Below, one piece after another: positions 8,593 through 16,775 of a stretch of DNA of 64,000 nucleotides. Source of the stretch: Bradyrhizobium diazoefficiens (GTDB lineage: Bacteria; Pseudomonadota; Alphaproteobacteria; Rhizobiales; Xanthobacteraceae); NCBI RefSeq assembly GCF_016616425.1, contig NZ_CP067101.1:2976001-3040000 (forward strand), given 5' to 3'. Under the pieces are notes generated by a model, which saw only the letters and a list, made by a program, of their open reading frames with translations, ran no database searches and had not been told where the DNA came from. Position numbers and translations under genes: made by a program. Positions within the stretch are counted from its first letter, which is position 1, and every line of letters starts with the position of its first letter.

Positions 8593-10248
8593 ATGTCGTC
8601 AGCGCAAGCTAATCCGGCCCGGATCACGGAAGCCTACGACGTTGTCATCGTAGGCGCGGGCTTTGCCGGCATGTATATGCTGCACCGCCTGCGCCAGCTT
8701 GGATTCTCCGCGCGCGTCTACGAGCAGGGCGGCGGTGTCGGCGGCACCTGGTACTGGAACCGCTATCCCGGCGCGCGCTGCGATGTCGAGAGCATGCAAT
8801 ATTCCTACTCGTTCTCGGATGAGCTCCAGCAGGACTGGGACTGGAACGAGCGCTACGCGCCGCAGCCAGAGATATTGAAATACGCAAACCACGTCGCGGA
8901 TCGCTTTGATCTGCGCCGTGACATTCAGTTCGACACCCGCGTCGAGCGCGCCGTCTTCGATGAGCGTGCGAAGCGCTGGTTTGTGAGGGTCTCGGGCAGC
9001 AAGACAGTTGAAGCCCAGTTCGTTGTGCTCGCGACAGGCTGTCTCTCGAACGCGCGCAAGCCCGACATCAAGGGGCTCGACAACTTTAGAGGTCCGGTCT
9101 ACCACACCGGCAACTGGCCACATGAGCCGGTCGACTTCACGGGTTTGCGCGTGGGCCTGATCGGCACGGGCTCATCAGGCATCCAGTCGGCACCGATCAT
9201 TGCCGAGCAGGCGAAACATCTGACGGTGTTTCAGCGTACTGCCAACTTCTCGATTCCCGCCCGCAACGCTGCCTTGACCGACGAGGAGCGCGATGCGTTC
9301 CGCAAGAATTATCCCGAGATCCGCCGCTTCGCCCGCGAGGTCGCGCGCAGCGGCATCTATGCCGAGCAGCCCGATCGTGGCGCGCTCGACGATAGCGACG
9401 AGACGAGGCGCGAAAAATACGCGGCGCGCTGGGAGCGTGGCGGGCTCACCTTCATGTATGTCTATAACAATCTCGGACTGGATCCGGCCGCCAACGACAC
9501 TGCTGCCACTTTTGTCCGCGGCAAGATCGCCGAAATCGTGAAGGATCCCGAAACCGCGAGGCTGCTTCAGCCGGACAGCCACCCGATCGGCACCAAGCGC
9601 ATCTGCATCGACACCGACTATTTCGCGACCTTCAACCGGCCCAACGTCTCGCTGGTCGACATCAAGACCCATCCGATTCAAGAGATCACGGCGAACGCCG
9701 TGCGCGTTGCGGGGAAGGACCACGAGGTCGATGCGCTGGTGCTGGCGACCGGCTTCGACGCCATGACCGGATCGGTGGCGAAGATCGATATTCACGGCCG
9801 CGGCGGGCACGCGCTGAACCGGAAATGGGCGGAAGGGCCAAAGACTTATCTCGGGCTGATGAGTGCGGGCTTTCCGAACCTCTTCATCATCACCGGGCCC
9901 GGCAGCCCGTCGGTGCTGTCCAACATGATCGTGTCGATCGAGCAGCATGTCGACTGGATCGCCGACTGCCTTGTCCACATGCGCAAGCAGGACCTTGCCA
10001 CCATCGAAGCGGGCAGGGAGGCCGAGGACAAATGGGTCGCCCATGTCAACGAGGTCGCCCATGGCACGCTCTATCCGCAGGCCAATTCCTGGTACATGGG
10101 TGCCAACATCCCCGGCAAGCCGCGCATCTTCATGCCCTATATCGGCGGCGTCGGCGTCTACCGGCGGATCTGCGACGAGGTCGCGACGAAGGGATATGAG
10201 GGGTTCGAGATGGAGCGGCTGGAGCAGCCGCAGGCGGCGGCGTCGTAA
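8593..10248 (+). CDS. Flavin-containing Baeyer-Villiger monooxygenase (type I)
   Basis: The 551-residue protein has the two dinucleotide-binding folds and the fingerprint of type I BVMOs. The FAD motif VGAGFAGMY is near residue 21, GGVGGTWYWNRYPGARCD near 44, the FxGxxxHxxxWP fingerprint (FRGPVYHTGNWP) at about 165-176, and the NADPH motif GTGSSGIQ near 190. Such enzymes use NADPH and O2 to turn ketones into esters or lactones in the cytoplasm. The ATG follows a GAGGGAG site. It is adjacent and divergent to an acyl-CoA/flavoenzyme pair and near acyl-CoA synthetases, consistent with catabolism of an alicyclic or long-chain ketone. Substrate not predictable. Confidence 0.92.
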   Translation: MSSAQANPARITEAYDVVIVGAGFAGMYMLHRLRQLGFSARVYEQGGGVGGTWYWNRYPGARCDVESMQYSYSFSDELQQDWDWNERYAPQPEILKYANHVADRFDLRRDIQFDTRVERAVFDERAKRWFVRVSGSKTVEAQFVVLATGCLSNARKPDIKGLDNFRGPVYHTGNWPHEPVDFTGLRVGLIGTGSSGIQSAPIIAEQAKHLTVFQRTANFSIPARNAALTDEERDAFRKNYPEIRRFAREVARSGIYAEQPDRGALDDSDETRREKYAARWERGGLTFMYVYNNLGLDPAANDTAATFVRGKIAEIVKDPETARLLQPDSHPIGTKRICIDTDYFATFNRPNVSLVDIKTHPIQEITANAVRVAGKDHEVDALVLATGFDAMTGSVAKIDIHGRGGHALNRKWAEGPKTYLGLMSAGFPNLFIITGPGSPSVLSNMIVSIEQHVDWIADCLVHMRKQDLATIEAGREAEDKWVAHVNEVAHGTLYPQANSWYMGANIPGKPRIFMPYIGGVGVYRRICDEVATKGYEGFEMERLEQPQAAAS

Positions 10249-10261
10249 CTACGCCTTCATC

Positions 10262-10360
10262 TCGGGGCTCGCGTCAGCGAGAACCCGGAATCCATTTCTC
10301 CGAGCATTCCTGCGGCCCGATGAATTCCGGGCTCGCCCTCCGGGCGCCCCGGAATGACAG
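10262..10360. repeat. Palindromic intergenic repeat, CCGGAATGAC family
   Basis: Imperfect inverted repeat whose arms carry CCCGGAATCCAT and TGAATTCCGGGC with the outer signature CCCCGGAATGACA. It fills most of the gap between the BVMO and glutathione transferase genes. The same family recurs at 22903-23008, 30641-30744, 32971-33054 and 42237-42342. Confidence 0.75.
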
Positions 10361-10483
10361 CGGAGGGAGCCTGCCATGACAAAACGTGAAGTTGCCGCGC
10401 CAGGCAATGCATTGCAGCGCCCTTGTCATCGGCCATCGGCGGTCTAATTAATGCAGACGCATCTTTCCGCCGGAGCCCCTCGC

Positions 10484-11359
10484 ATGACCGACATCCCCGC
10501 CTACGAGCCGCCCAAAGTCTGGACCTGGAACAAGGAGAATGGCGGGCAATTCGCCAGCATCAACCGGCCGATCGCCGGCCCTACCCACGACAAGGAGCTT
10601 CCGGTCGGCCGCCATCCGCTCCAGCTTTATTCGCTGGCAACGCCGAACGGCGTGAAGGTCACGGTGATGCTGGAAGAGCTCCTGGCGCTCGGCCATAACG
10701 GCGCCGAATACGATGCCTGGCTGATCAGAATAGGCAATGGTGATCAGTTCGGCAGCGGCTTCGTCGACATCAACCCGAACTCGAAAATCCCCGCGCTGAT
10801 GGACCGCTCCGGTCCCGAGCCGATCCGGGTCTTCGAGTCCGGCTCGATCCTGTTCTATCTCGCCGAGAAGTTCGGCGCCTTCCTGCCCAAGGATATCAAG
10901 TCCCGCACCGAGGCGATGTCCTGGCTGTTCTGGCAGATGGGCAGCGCGCCCTATCTCGGCGGCGGCTTTGGCCATTTCTACGCCTATGCGCCGTTCAAGA
11001 TCGAATACGCCATCGACCGCTTCGCGATGGAGACGAAGCGCCAGCTCGACGTCCTCGACCGGCGCCTTGCCGACAACGAATATCTCGCGGGCAAGGAGTA
11101 TACGATCGCCGACATGGCGGTGTGGCCCTGGTACGGCGCGCTCGCCAAGGGGCTGGTCTATGGCGCCGGCGAATTCCTCTCCGTGCAGGACTACAAGAAC
11201 GTGCAGCGCTGGACCGATCAGATCGCCAAGCGTCCGGCCGTGAAGCGCGGCCGCATGGTCAACCGCGTCTCCGGCGATCCTGCGAGCCAGCTCCACGAGC
11301 GCCACGACGCGAGCGACTTCGAAACCAAGACCCAGGACAAGATCGCGCTGGCGACGTAG
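10484..11359 (+). CDS. yghU: Glutathione S-transferase, YghU-like (nu class)
   Basis: The 291-residue protein matches the length and layout of the YghU/YfcG glutathione transferases. It has an N-terminal lead (PPKVWTWNKENGGQFASINRP), a thioredoxin-like domain with LATPNGVKVTVMLEE near residue 55 and the NPNSKIPAL...ESGSIL glutathione-binding segment, then an all-helical C-terminal domain. The family acts on organic hydroperoxides or as a disulfide-bond reductase in the cytoplasm. The ATG at 10484 (MTDIPAYEPP) is preferred over the one at 10451, which would add eleven unrelated residues. It stands between two repeat elements and is probably monocistronic. Confidence 0.88.
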   Translation: MTDIPAYEPPKVWTWNKENGGQFASINRPIAGPTHDKELPVGRHPLQLYSLATPNGVKVTVMLEELLALGHNGAEYDAWLIRIGNGDQFGSGFVDINPNSKIPALMDRSGPEPIRVFESGSILFYLAEKFGAFLPKDIKSRTEAMSWLFWQMGSAPYLGGGFGHFYAYAPFKIEYAIDRFAMETKRQLDVLDRRLADNEYLAGKEYTIADMAVWPWYGALAKGLVYGAGEFLSVQDYKNVQRWTDQIAKRPAVKRGRMVNRVSGDPASQLHERHDASDFETKTQDKIALAT

Positions 11360-11369
11360 TTCGAACCGC

Positions 11370-11462
11370 GTAGGGTGGGCAAAGCGAAAGCGTGCCCACC
11401 GCTTCTTGCGAGGCCGCGATGGTGGGCACGGCGCGCCAAGAGCGCGCCTTTGCCCACCCTAC
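11370..11462. repeat. Palindromic intergenic repeat, GTAGGGTGGGC family
   Basis: The ends are a perfect 11-bp inverted repeat, GTAGGGTGGGC (11370-11380) and GCCCACCCTAC (11452-11462), with internal GTGCCCACC/GGTGGGCAC arms. It lies between convergent genes and could act as a bidirectional transcription terminator. A second copy is at 13460-13547. Confidence 0.85.
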
Positions 11463-11475
11463 GGCATCTCGTCGA

Positions 11476-12753
11476 TCACGCCATGCTCAGCTCGTGGCGG
11501 CCGACCACCATCCAGTGCACCTCGTCCGGACCGTCGGCAAAGCGCAGGTGCCGTACGTCCTGATACATCTCGGCCAGCGGGGTCCAGTGCGAGATGCCGG
11601 TGGCGCCGTGCATCTGGATCGCCTGGTCGATGATCTTGCAGGCGCGCTCGGGCACCATGGCCTTGACCATGGAGACCCAGACCCTGGCCTCCTTGTTGCC
11701 GAGCACGTCCATGGCCTTCGCGGCCTTCAGCACCATCAGCCGCATCGCCTCGATCTCGCAGCGCGCCTGGGCGATGATCTGCATGTTGCCGCCGAGATGG
11801 GCGATCTTCTTGCCGAAGGCTTCGCGGGTGAGGCCACGCTGCACCATCAGGTCGAGCGCCTTCTCGGCCTTGCCGATGGTGCGCATGCAGTGATGGATGC
11901 GCCCCGGTCCGAGGCGGAGCTGCGAGATTTCGAAGCCGCGGCCCTCGCCGAGCAGCATGTTCTCCTTCGGGACTCGCACATTGTTGAAGCGCATGTGCAT
12001 GTGGCCGCGCGGTGCGTGGTCCTGGCCGAACACGTACATGGGGCCGAGCACCTCGACGCCGGGCGTGTCGCGCGGCACCAGGATCTGCGACTGCTGCTTG
12101 CTCGGCGCCGCGTCCGGATTGGTCTTCACCATCACGATGAGGATCTTGCAGCGGGGATCGCCTAAACCCGAGATGTAATATTTCTCGCCATTGATGACCC
12201 ATTCGTCGCCGACGAGCTTTGCCGTGGTCGAGATGTTCTTGGCGTCGGAGGAGGCGACGTTCGGCTCGGTCATGACATAGGCCGAGCGGATCTCGCCGTT
12301 GAGCAGCGGCTTCAGCCACTTCTCCTTCTGCTCCTTGGTGCCGACGCGCTCCAGCACCTCCATGTTGCCGGTGTCGGGCGCCGAGCAGTTCATCGTCTCG
12401 GACGCCAGCGGGCTCTTGCCGAGCTCGGATGCGATGTAGGCGTAGTCGAGGTTCTTCAGGCCCTGGCCGGTCTCGTCATCGGGCAGGAAGAAGTTCCAGA
12501 GGCCTTCCTGCTTGGCCTTGTTCTTGGCCTTTTCAAGCACTTCGAGCTGCCTCGGCGTGAAGCTCCAGCGATCCTCCTTGGTCTCGCCGGCCTTGGCGAA
12601 CTCGATCGACATCGGCTCGACGGTGTCGCGGATAAATTTCTTGACGTGATCGTAGAGCGGCCGGACCTGGTCCGACATACGGAGATCGTTGAGCTCGTCG
12701 CCGGGATTGAGGGTGTAGTTGGTGGTGCGTGGAATGTAGGTGTGCTTTGTCAT
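11476..12753 (-). CDS. Acyl-CoA dehydrogenase of the ACAD10/ACAD11 (LvaC-like) type
   Basis: The 425-residue FAD enzyme has the acyl-CoA dehydrogenase layout: MTEPNVASSDA near residue 165, GEKYYISGLGD, and a C-terminal FAD/substrate region. The segments GPGRIHHCMRTIG (about residue 283) and DGPDEVH (about 406) match the ACAD10/ACAD11 subgroup. In mammals those domains are fused to a kinase of the aminoglycoside-phosphotransferase fold, and both handle 4-hydroxyacyl-CoA through a phosphorylated intermediate. Bacterial LvaC does the same in levulinate catabolism. A matching kinase gene lies at 15299-16285. The ATG at 12753 has a GGGAGGA site. Ordinary alpha,beta-dehydrogenation is the alternative. 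Confidence 0.9.
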   Translation of the reverse strand: MTKHTYIPRTTNYTLNPGDELNDLRMSDQVRPLYDHVKKFIRDTVEPMSIEFAKAGETKEDRWSFTPRQLEVLEKAKNKAKQEGLWNFFLPDDETGQGLKNLDYAYIASELGKSPLASETMNCSAPDTGNMEVLERVGTKEQKEKWLKPLLNGEIRSAYVMTEPNVASSDAKNISTTAKLVGDEWVINGEKYYISGLGDPRCKILIVMVKTNPDAAPSKQQSQILVPRDTPGVEVLGPMYVFGQDHAPRGHMHMRFNNVRVPKENMLLGEGRGFEISQLRLGPGRIHHCMRTIGKAEKALDLMVQRGLTREAFGKKIAHLGGNMQIIAQARCEIEAMRLMVLKAAKAMDVLGNKEARVWVSMVKAMVPERACKIIDQAIQMHGATGISHWTPLAEMYQDVRHLRFADGPDEVHWMVVGRHELSMA

Positions 12754-12918
12754 TGTTCCTCCCGGGGACGCTGAGATCGTTGCGCGCAAGAATAGTCGCA
12801 GTGCGGCCAAAGTGCGAGCGCGCATTTTTCACGTGGGCCATGCCATGCGATGGAATTCGCGAAGGCGTTTGAAATGTTGTTTGAATGGCGGCGGTCTGCA
12901 GCCGTGCTGCGCTCACCG

Positions 12919-13024
12919 CTGTCATCGCCGGGCGAAGACCGGGCGATCCAGTATCCCAGAGACAGCAGTCATTGAATCGATGAGCCGCGGTGTACCGGAT
13001 TCCCCGCTTTCGCGGGGAATGACG
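12919..13024. repeat. Palindromic intergenic repeat with terminal hairpin
   Basis: The outer arms read CATCGCCGGGCGAAGACC and GCGGGGAATGACGG. The right end forms a 9-bp hairpin, ATTCCCCGC (12999-13007) with GCGGGGAAT (13012-13020). It lies between the acyl-CoA dehydrogenase and the VOC gene and may terminate the upstream minus-strand VOC transcript. Confidence 0.6.
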
Positions 13025-13036
13025 GCGGCGGCTACT

Positions 13037-13420
13037 TCAGTTCGGCATCCTATGCATCGCGCAGATCTTGTTGCCGTCGAGGTCGCGCAAATAGGCGAGA
13101 TACATCTTGCCGGCCGCGCCGCCATCGCGGATGCCCGGTGGATTCTCACAGGTCTTGCCGCCGGCTGCGAGGCCGGCCGCGTGCCAGGCTTCGACCTGCT
13201 CCGGCGAGCTGCAGGCAAAGCCGATAGTGCCGCCGTTTGCGCACGTCGCCGGCTCGCCGTTGATCGGCTTCGACACCGAGAACACGCCGGTCTTGGTGAT
13301 GTAGAAGATGCGATGGCCGTCGACCCTGGCAGGCCGGACTTCGAGCGTGCTCAGCAGTTGGTCGTAGAACGTCTTGGCCTTGTCGAGGTCGTTGGTGCCG
13401 ATCATGATATGCGAGAACAT
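13037..13420 (-). CDS. VOC/glyoxalase-fold small protein
   Basis: The 127-residue protein has one vicinal-oxygen-chelate domain. It opens with the family strand MFSHIMIGTNDLDKAKTFYD and ends with the metal-site strand YLRDLDGNKICAMHR. An H and a D/E metal ligand set seems possible (His4, a central Glu, and the distal N/K region), but the last ligand is not clearly a Glu. Members range from glyoxalase I-like isomerases to resistance proteins, so no reaction is assigned. The ATG at 13420 gives a full-length single domain. It is flanked by repeat elements on both sides and is probably transcribed alone. Confidence 0.8.
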   Translation of the reverse strand: MFSHIMIGTNDLDKAKTFYDQLLSTLEVRPARVDGHRIFYITKTGVFSVSKPINGEPATCANGGTIGFACSSPEQVEAWHAAGLAAGGKTCENPPGIRDGGAAGKMYLAYLRDLDGNKICAMHRMPN

Positions 13421-13459
13421 TTGCCCATTCCCTTCTGCGCTCTCACAAACCGAGAAGCC

Positions 13460-13547
13460 GTAGGGTGGGCAAAGCGCAGCGTGCCCACCACGGCATTCGA
13501 AAATGGCTATGGTGGGCACGGCGCGAGTGCGCCTTTGCCCACCCCAC
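13460..13547. repeat. Palindromic intergenic repeat, GTAGGGTGGGC family (second copy)
   Basis: Same family as 11370-11462: GTAGGGTGGGC at the left, GCCCACCCCAC at the right, with internal GTGCCCACCA and TGGTGGGCAC arms. It lies between two minus-strand genes, directly upstream of the VOC gene. Confidence 0.85.
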
Positions 13548-13553
13548 AAGAAA

Positions 13554-14333
13554 TCAAAACGCCGTATAGCCGCCGTCGATCACGAATGTATCCGCCGTGT
13601 GATACGACGACGCCTTGCTCATGAGATACACCGCGATGCCGCCGAAATCGGATGCCTCGCCGAAGCGGCGCACCGGAATCCGGGGCATCACGTTGGCGAC
13701 GAATTTCTCGTTGGCCATGATGCCTGATGTCATGTCGCTCTTGATCCAGCCGGGCAGGATCGCATTGGCGGTGACGCCGTAGCGGGCGAGCTCGACGCCG
13801 AGCGCGCGCACCAGCGCGTTGATGGCGGCCTTGGTCGCGGCGTAGTGCTCGTTACGCGCGGTGCCGAAGATCGAGGCGAGGCTCGAGGTCGCCACCAGCC
13901 GGCCGAAGGGATCGCCGGCATTGGCGCGCTCGGTCATGTGTCTTGCCGCGGCCTGAAAGGCGTGGAATACGCCGTCGAGATTGGTCGCAAACATCGTGCG
14001 CCATTCCTCTTCAGTGCGCTCGATGAAGGAACGCCGGCCGCCGCCGCCGATGCCGGCATTGGCGAAGCAGCCGTCGACCCGGCCGAAGCTATCGAGCGTC
14101 GCCTTGATCGCGGCGTTGACCGAGGCCGGATCGGTGACGTCGCAGACGCGGGTATCGACCTTGCCGGGAAGGCCAGCCATGCTCGCGGCGGCAGCCTTGT
14201 TCTTGTCGGGGTTGCGTCCCCAGATCGAGACGTTGCAGCCCTGGCCGGCGAGCGCCTGTGCGATGCCAAGGCCGATGCCGCCATTGCCGCCGGTGATCAC
14301 GGCCACGCGGCCGGTGAGATCGAAAATGTTCAT
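13554..14333 (-). CDS. Short-chain dehydrogenase/reductase (SDR)
   Basis: The 259-residue classical SDR has the cofactor motif TGGNGGIG near residue 14, NAGIGG near 90, and the catalytic Ser-Tyr-Lys set in SSLASIFGTARNEHYAATK (about 140-158). PGWIKSDMT follows. It should oxidise a secondary alcohol or reduce a ketone with NAD(P)(H) in the cytoplasm. The ATG at 14333 starts MNIFDLTGRVAVITGG, the normal family N-terminus. It is divergent from an enoyl-CoA hydratase gene 180 bp away and sits in the acyl-CoA catabolic region. A LvaD-like role in reducing a 4-oxoacyl group is possible but not shown. Confidence 0.88.
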   Translation of the reverse strand: MNIFDLTGRVAVITGGNGGIGLGIAQALAGQGCNVSIWGRNPDKNKAAAASMAGLPGKVDTRVCDVTDPASVNAAIKATLDSFGRVDGCFANAGIGGGGRRSFIERTEEEWRTMFATNLDGVFHAFQAAARHMTERANAGDPFGRLVATSSLASIFGTARNEHYAATKAAINALVRALGVELARYGVTANAILPGWIKSDMTSGIMANEKFVANVMPRIPVRRFGEASDFGGIAVYLMSKASSYHTADTFVIDGGYTAF

Positions 14334-14513
14334 GGCGCGTTTCCTGTTCTTGGCAAGACATCTTGGCATGCCGCGCATCAGCCGCTGCGCGCAAGATTGC
14401 TTGCGATGCTCCGATCACCATGGACAAGACCGCGCCAAAAATCAAATATACGCCCCGGCAAAACGAATTCCGGTCTGCGAAACTGACGCAAGGCCGCAAC
14501 TGACGAGGACACC

Positions 14514-15302
14514 ATGCAGTTCAAACACGTCACGCTCGATTTCGATGGTTCGGTCGCGATCCTCAAGCTCGATCATCAGGAGGTGATGAACGCGGTCTCC
14601 GTGGACATGCTGGGCGGTCTTGCCGAAGCGCTCGACGCGATCGAGGAGAAGAAGGACGAGGTGCGCTGCGTCGTCCTGACCGGGGCGGGGCGGGCGTTCT
14701 GCACCGGCGCGAATCTTCAGGGGCGCAACAATCAGTCGAAGAAGACCAAGGCCGGCTTGACGCTGGAGACCGGGTTTCATCCGTTCCTGCGCCGCATCCG
14801 CAATCTGCATTGCCCGATCGTGACCGCGGTCAACGGCCCGGCCGCGGGTGCCGGCATGAGCTTCGCGCTGCTCGGCGACATGATCCTGTGCGCGCGCTCG
14901 TCCTATTTCCTGCAGGCCTTCCGCCGCATCGGTCTCGTGCCGGATTGCGGCTCGACCTGGCTCTTGCCGCGTCTCATTGGCCGGGCGCGTTCGATCGAAT
15001 TGTCGTTGATGGGCGAGCGCCTGCCGGCCGAGAAGGCGCTGGAATGGGGCCTCGTCAACCGCGTCTACGATGACGGCGTGCTGATGGAGGAGGCGATGAA
15101 GCTCGCGCGCGAGCTCGCCAGCGGCCCGACGGTCGCGCTGTCGCTGATCCGCAAGCTCTACTGGGACAGCCCGGAAAATTCCTTCGAGGATCAGCTCAAC
15201 CTCGAATTCCAGTGCCAGCTCCGCGCCGGCGACACCCAGGACTTCCGCGAAGGCGTTGGCGCGTTCCTGGAAAAGCGGCCCGCGCAGTTCAAAGGCAAAT
15301 GA
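14514..15302 (+). CDS. Enoyl-CoA hydratase/isomerase (crotonase family, PaaG-like)
   Basis: The 262-residue crotonase has the oxyanion-hole segments GRAFCTGANLQG near residue 62 and NGPAAGAGMSFAL near residue 108. The RRIGLVPDCGSTWLLPR segment (about 139-155) has an Asp where hydratases have the second Glu, as in PaaG-type isomerases. It acts on an enoyl-CoA by hydration or double-bond migration. Its TGA overlaps the ATG of the kinase gene (ATGA), so the two are translationally coupled and the DUF6285 gene follows 3 bp later. This puts it in the same operon as the proposed 4-hydroxyacyl-CoA kinase system. Confidence 0.9.
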   Translation: MQFKHVTLDFDGSVAILKLDHQEVMNAVSVDMLGGLAEALDAIEEKKDEVRCVVLTGAGRAFCTGANLQGRNNQSKKTKAGLTLETGFHPFLRRIRNLHCPIVTAVNGPAAGAGMSFALLGDMILCARSSYFLQAFRRIGLVPDCGSTWLLPRLIGRARSIELSLMGERLPAEKALEWGLVNRVYDDGVLMEEAMKLARELASGPTVALSLIRKLYWDSPENSFEDQLNLEFQCQLRAGDTQDFREGVGAFLEKRPAQFKGK

Positions 15303-16285
15303 TCGAGGCCGAGCTTTCACACAGCGTCCAGCGCTGGTGCAAGGGCGCGACCGGCGTCACCGGCGCGGCAAAACTGTCAGGTGGCGCCAGCCAGGAAACC
15401 TGGCGCTTCGACATCGAGCATCCCGATGGTGCGATCGGCGCGATCCTGCGCCGCTCGCCGAAAGGATACGGCGCGGCGCCGACCCGCGCGGCGGGGCTTG
15501 CCGCCGAGGCGAGGTTGATGCAGCTCGCCTGTGAGGCAGGCGTGCCGTCGCCGCGCGTGATGCATGTTTTGGTGCCCGAGGACGATCTCGGCACCGGCTT
15601 CGTCATGCAGCGTGTCGAAGGCGAGACCATCGCGCGCAAGATTCTTCGCGATGACGAATACGCGGCGGCGCGGCCGCACCTCGCGCGGCAGATCGGTGGC
15701 ATTCTCGCTGACCTGCATAAACTACCGCAGGACAAGCTGCCGGCGCTGCGCAGCCGGAACGCGACCCAGGAGATCGGCGAGTTCGAGCGCGACTATCGCA
15801 GCCTGAACTGGCCCAAGCCCGTATTCGAGCTGGCGCTGCGCTGGCTGCGCGACCACGATCCAGGTCCTGGCGCCGAGACGACGCTGGTGCATGGCGATTT
15901 CCGCAACGGCAACCTCATCATCGGTCCCGACGGCATCCGCGCCGTGCTCGACTGGGAGCTTGCCCATCTCGGCGACCCCATGGAGGATCTCGGCTGGGTC
16001 TGCGTCAACTCCTGGCGCTTCGGCGAGATCGACAAGCCCGTCGGCGGCTTTGGTTCGCGTGAGGAGCTGTTCGCGGGCTATGAGGCCGCGGGCCGCAACG
16101 TCGATCCGGCGCGCGTCAAGTTCTGGGAAGTGATGGGCACACTGCGCTGGGGCATCATGTGCGGCGGCATGATGCAGCGCTTTCGCGAGGGTCCGGATCA
16201 TTCCATGGAACGCGCCATGATCGGCCGTCGCGCCTCGGAGACCGAAATCGATCTGTTGCGGCTCTTGGTGCCGCGCGGGAGCTGA
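15299..16285 (+). CDS. Aminoglycoside phosphotransferase-fold kinase, LvaA/ACAD10-11 kinase type
   Basis: The 328-residue protein has a protein-kinase-like APH fold. A nucleotide loop is near the N-terminus (LSGGASQETWRFDI), the catalytic loop LVHGDFRNGN is at about residues 197-206, and the metal motif LDWELAHLGDPMEDLGW at about 217-233. Close relatives are found fused to or beside acyl-CoA dehydrogenases, and LvaA phosphorylates 4-hydroxyacyl-CoA with help from a small partner, LvaB. Here the start overlaps the stop of an enoyl-CoA hydratase gene, a small DUF6285 gene follows 3 bp after, and an ACAD10/11-type dehydrogenase lies 2.5 kb away. Antibiotic resistance is very unlikely. Substrate is inferred. 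Confidence 0.88.
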   Translation: MIEAELSHSVQRWCKGATGVTGAAKLSGGASQETWRFDIEHPDGAIGAILRRSPKGYGAAPTRAAGLAAEARLMQLACEAGVPSPRVMHVLVPEDDLGTGFVMQRVEGETIARKILRDDEYAAARPHLARQIGGILADLHKLPQDKLPALRSRNATQEIGEFERDYRSLNWPKPVFELALRWLRDHDPGPGAETTLVHGDFRNGNLIIGPDGIRAVLDWELAHLGDPMEDLGWVCVNSWRFGEIDKPVGGFGSREELFAGYEAAGRNVDPARVKFWEVMGTLRWGIMCGGMMQRFREGPDHSMERAMIGRRASETEIDLLRLLVPRGS

Positions 16286-16288
16286 GAC

Positions 16289-16666
16289 ATGCAGGACGAA
16301 CCGACACCCGTCGAGCTGACCAAGGCGGTCGCCGATTTCCTCCGCAGCGACATCGCGCCGCTGATCTCGGGCCATCAGGCCTTCAAGCTGCGCGTCGCAA
16401 TCAACATCCTCGACCTCGTCACGCGGCAGCTGACGCTGGAGGAGGGGAGCGATGCGAAGGAGGTCGAGCGCCTGCACGCGCTGCTCGGCCTTGACGGCTC
16501 GGTGATGGATCTCAACCGCGTCCTCGCCGAGCGTATCGCCAAAGGCGAGATGGATCTGGCAACGCCGGGCCTTGCCGAGCATCTGTGGGCGACCACGATG
16601 GAGAAGCTCGCGGTCGATCAGCCGAACTACGCATCCTACAAGCGGGAGCTGTCGCGAGATTCGTAG
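16289..16666 (+). CDS. DUF6285 small protein, probable partner of the APH-like kinase (LvaB-like)
   Basis: The 125-residue, mostly helical, cytoplasmic protein has no signal peptide or membrane segment. It begins MQDEPTPVELTKAVADFL and contains an Arg-rich helix GHQAFKLRVAINILDLVTRQ and a conserved-looking LWATTMEKLAVDQPNY near the end. I recognise it as DUF6285, which usually follows APH-like kinase genes near acyl-CoA dehydrogenases. By position and size it corresponds to LvaB, needed for LvaA activity. It starts 3 bp after the kinase stop behind a GGGAGCTG site. Its TAG stop lies inside the first arm of a perfect 32-bp inverted repeat, so the extreme C-terminus may have been changed by repeat insertion. 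Confidence 0.82.
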   Translation: MQDEPTPVELTKAVADFLRSDIAPLISGHQAFKLRVAINILDLVTRQLTLEEGSDAKEVERLHALLGLDGSVMDLNRVLAERIAKGEMDLATPGLAEHLWATTMEKLAVDQPNYASYKRELSRDS

Positions 16667-16747
16667 GATGGGTAGAGCGCAGCGAAACCCATCACCTCAG
16701 GTCTTGTTCTGCTATTGATGGGTTTCGCTGCGCTCTACCCATCCTAC
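16663..16747. repeat. Perfect 32-bp inverted repeat (hairpin), terminator-like
   Basis: Positions 16663-16694 and 16716-16747 are exact reverse complements over 32 bp (arm begins GTAGGATGGGTAGAGCGCAG), separated by a 21-bp loop. The stop codon of the DUF6285 gene, at 16664-16666, is within the left arm. It can form a very stable RNA hairpin between convergent transcription units. Confidence 0.95.
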
Positions 16748-16775
16748 GCACCGGGCGAGATGGGTAGGTCTCTCC

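Noticed and set aside
15299..16285. Antibiotic resistance (aminoglycoside phosphotransferase) for the kinase
   Set aside because: It is coupled to a crotonase and DUF6285 gene inside an acyl-CoA catabolic region, the context of LvaA/ACAD10-11-type kinases.
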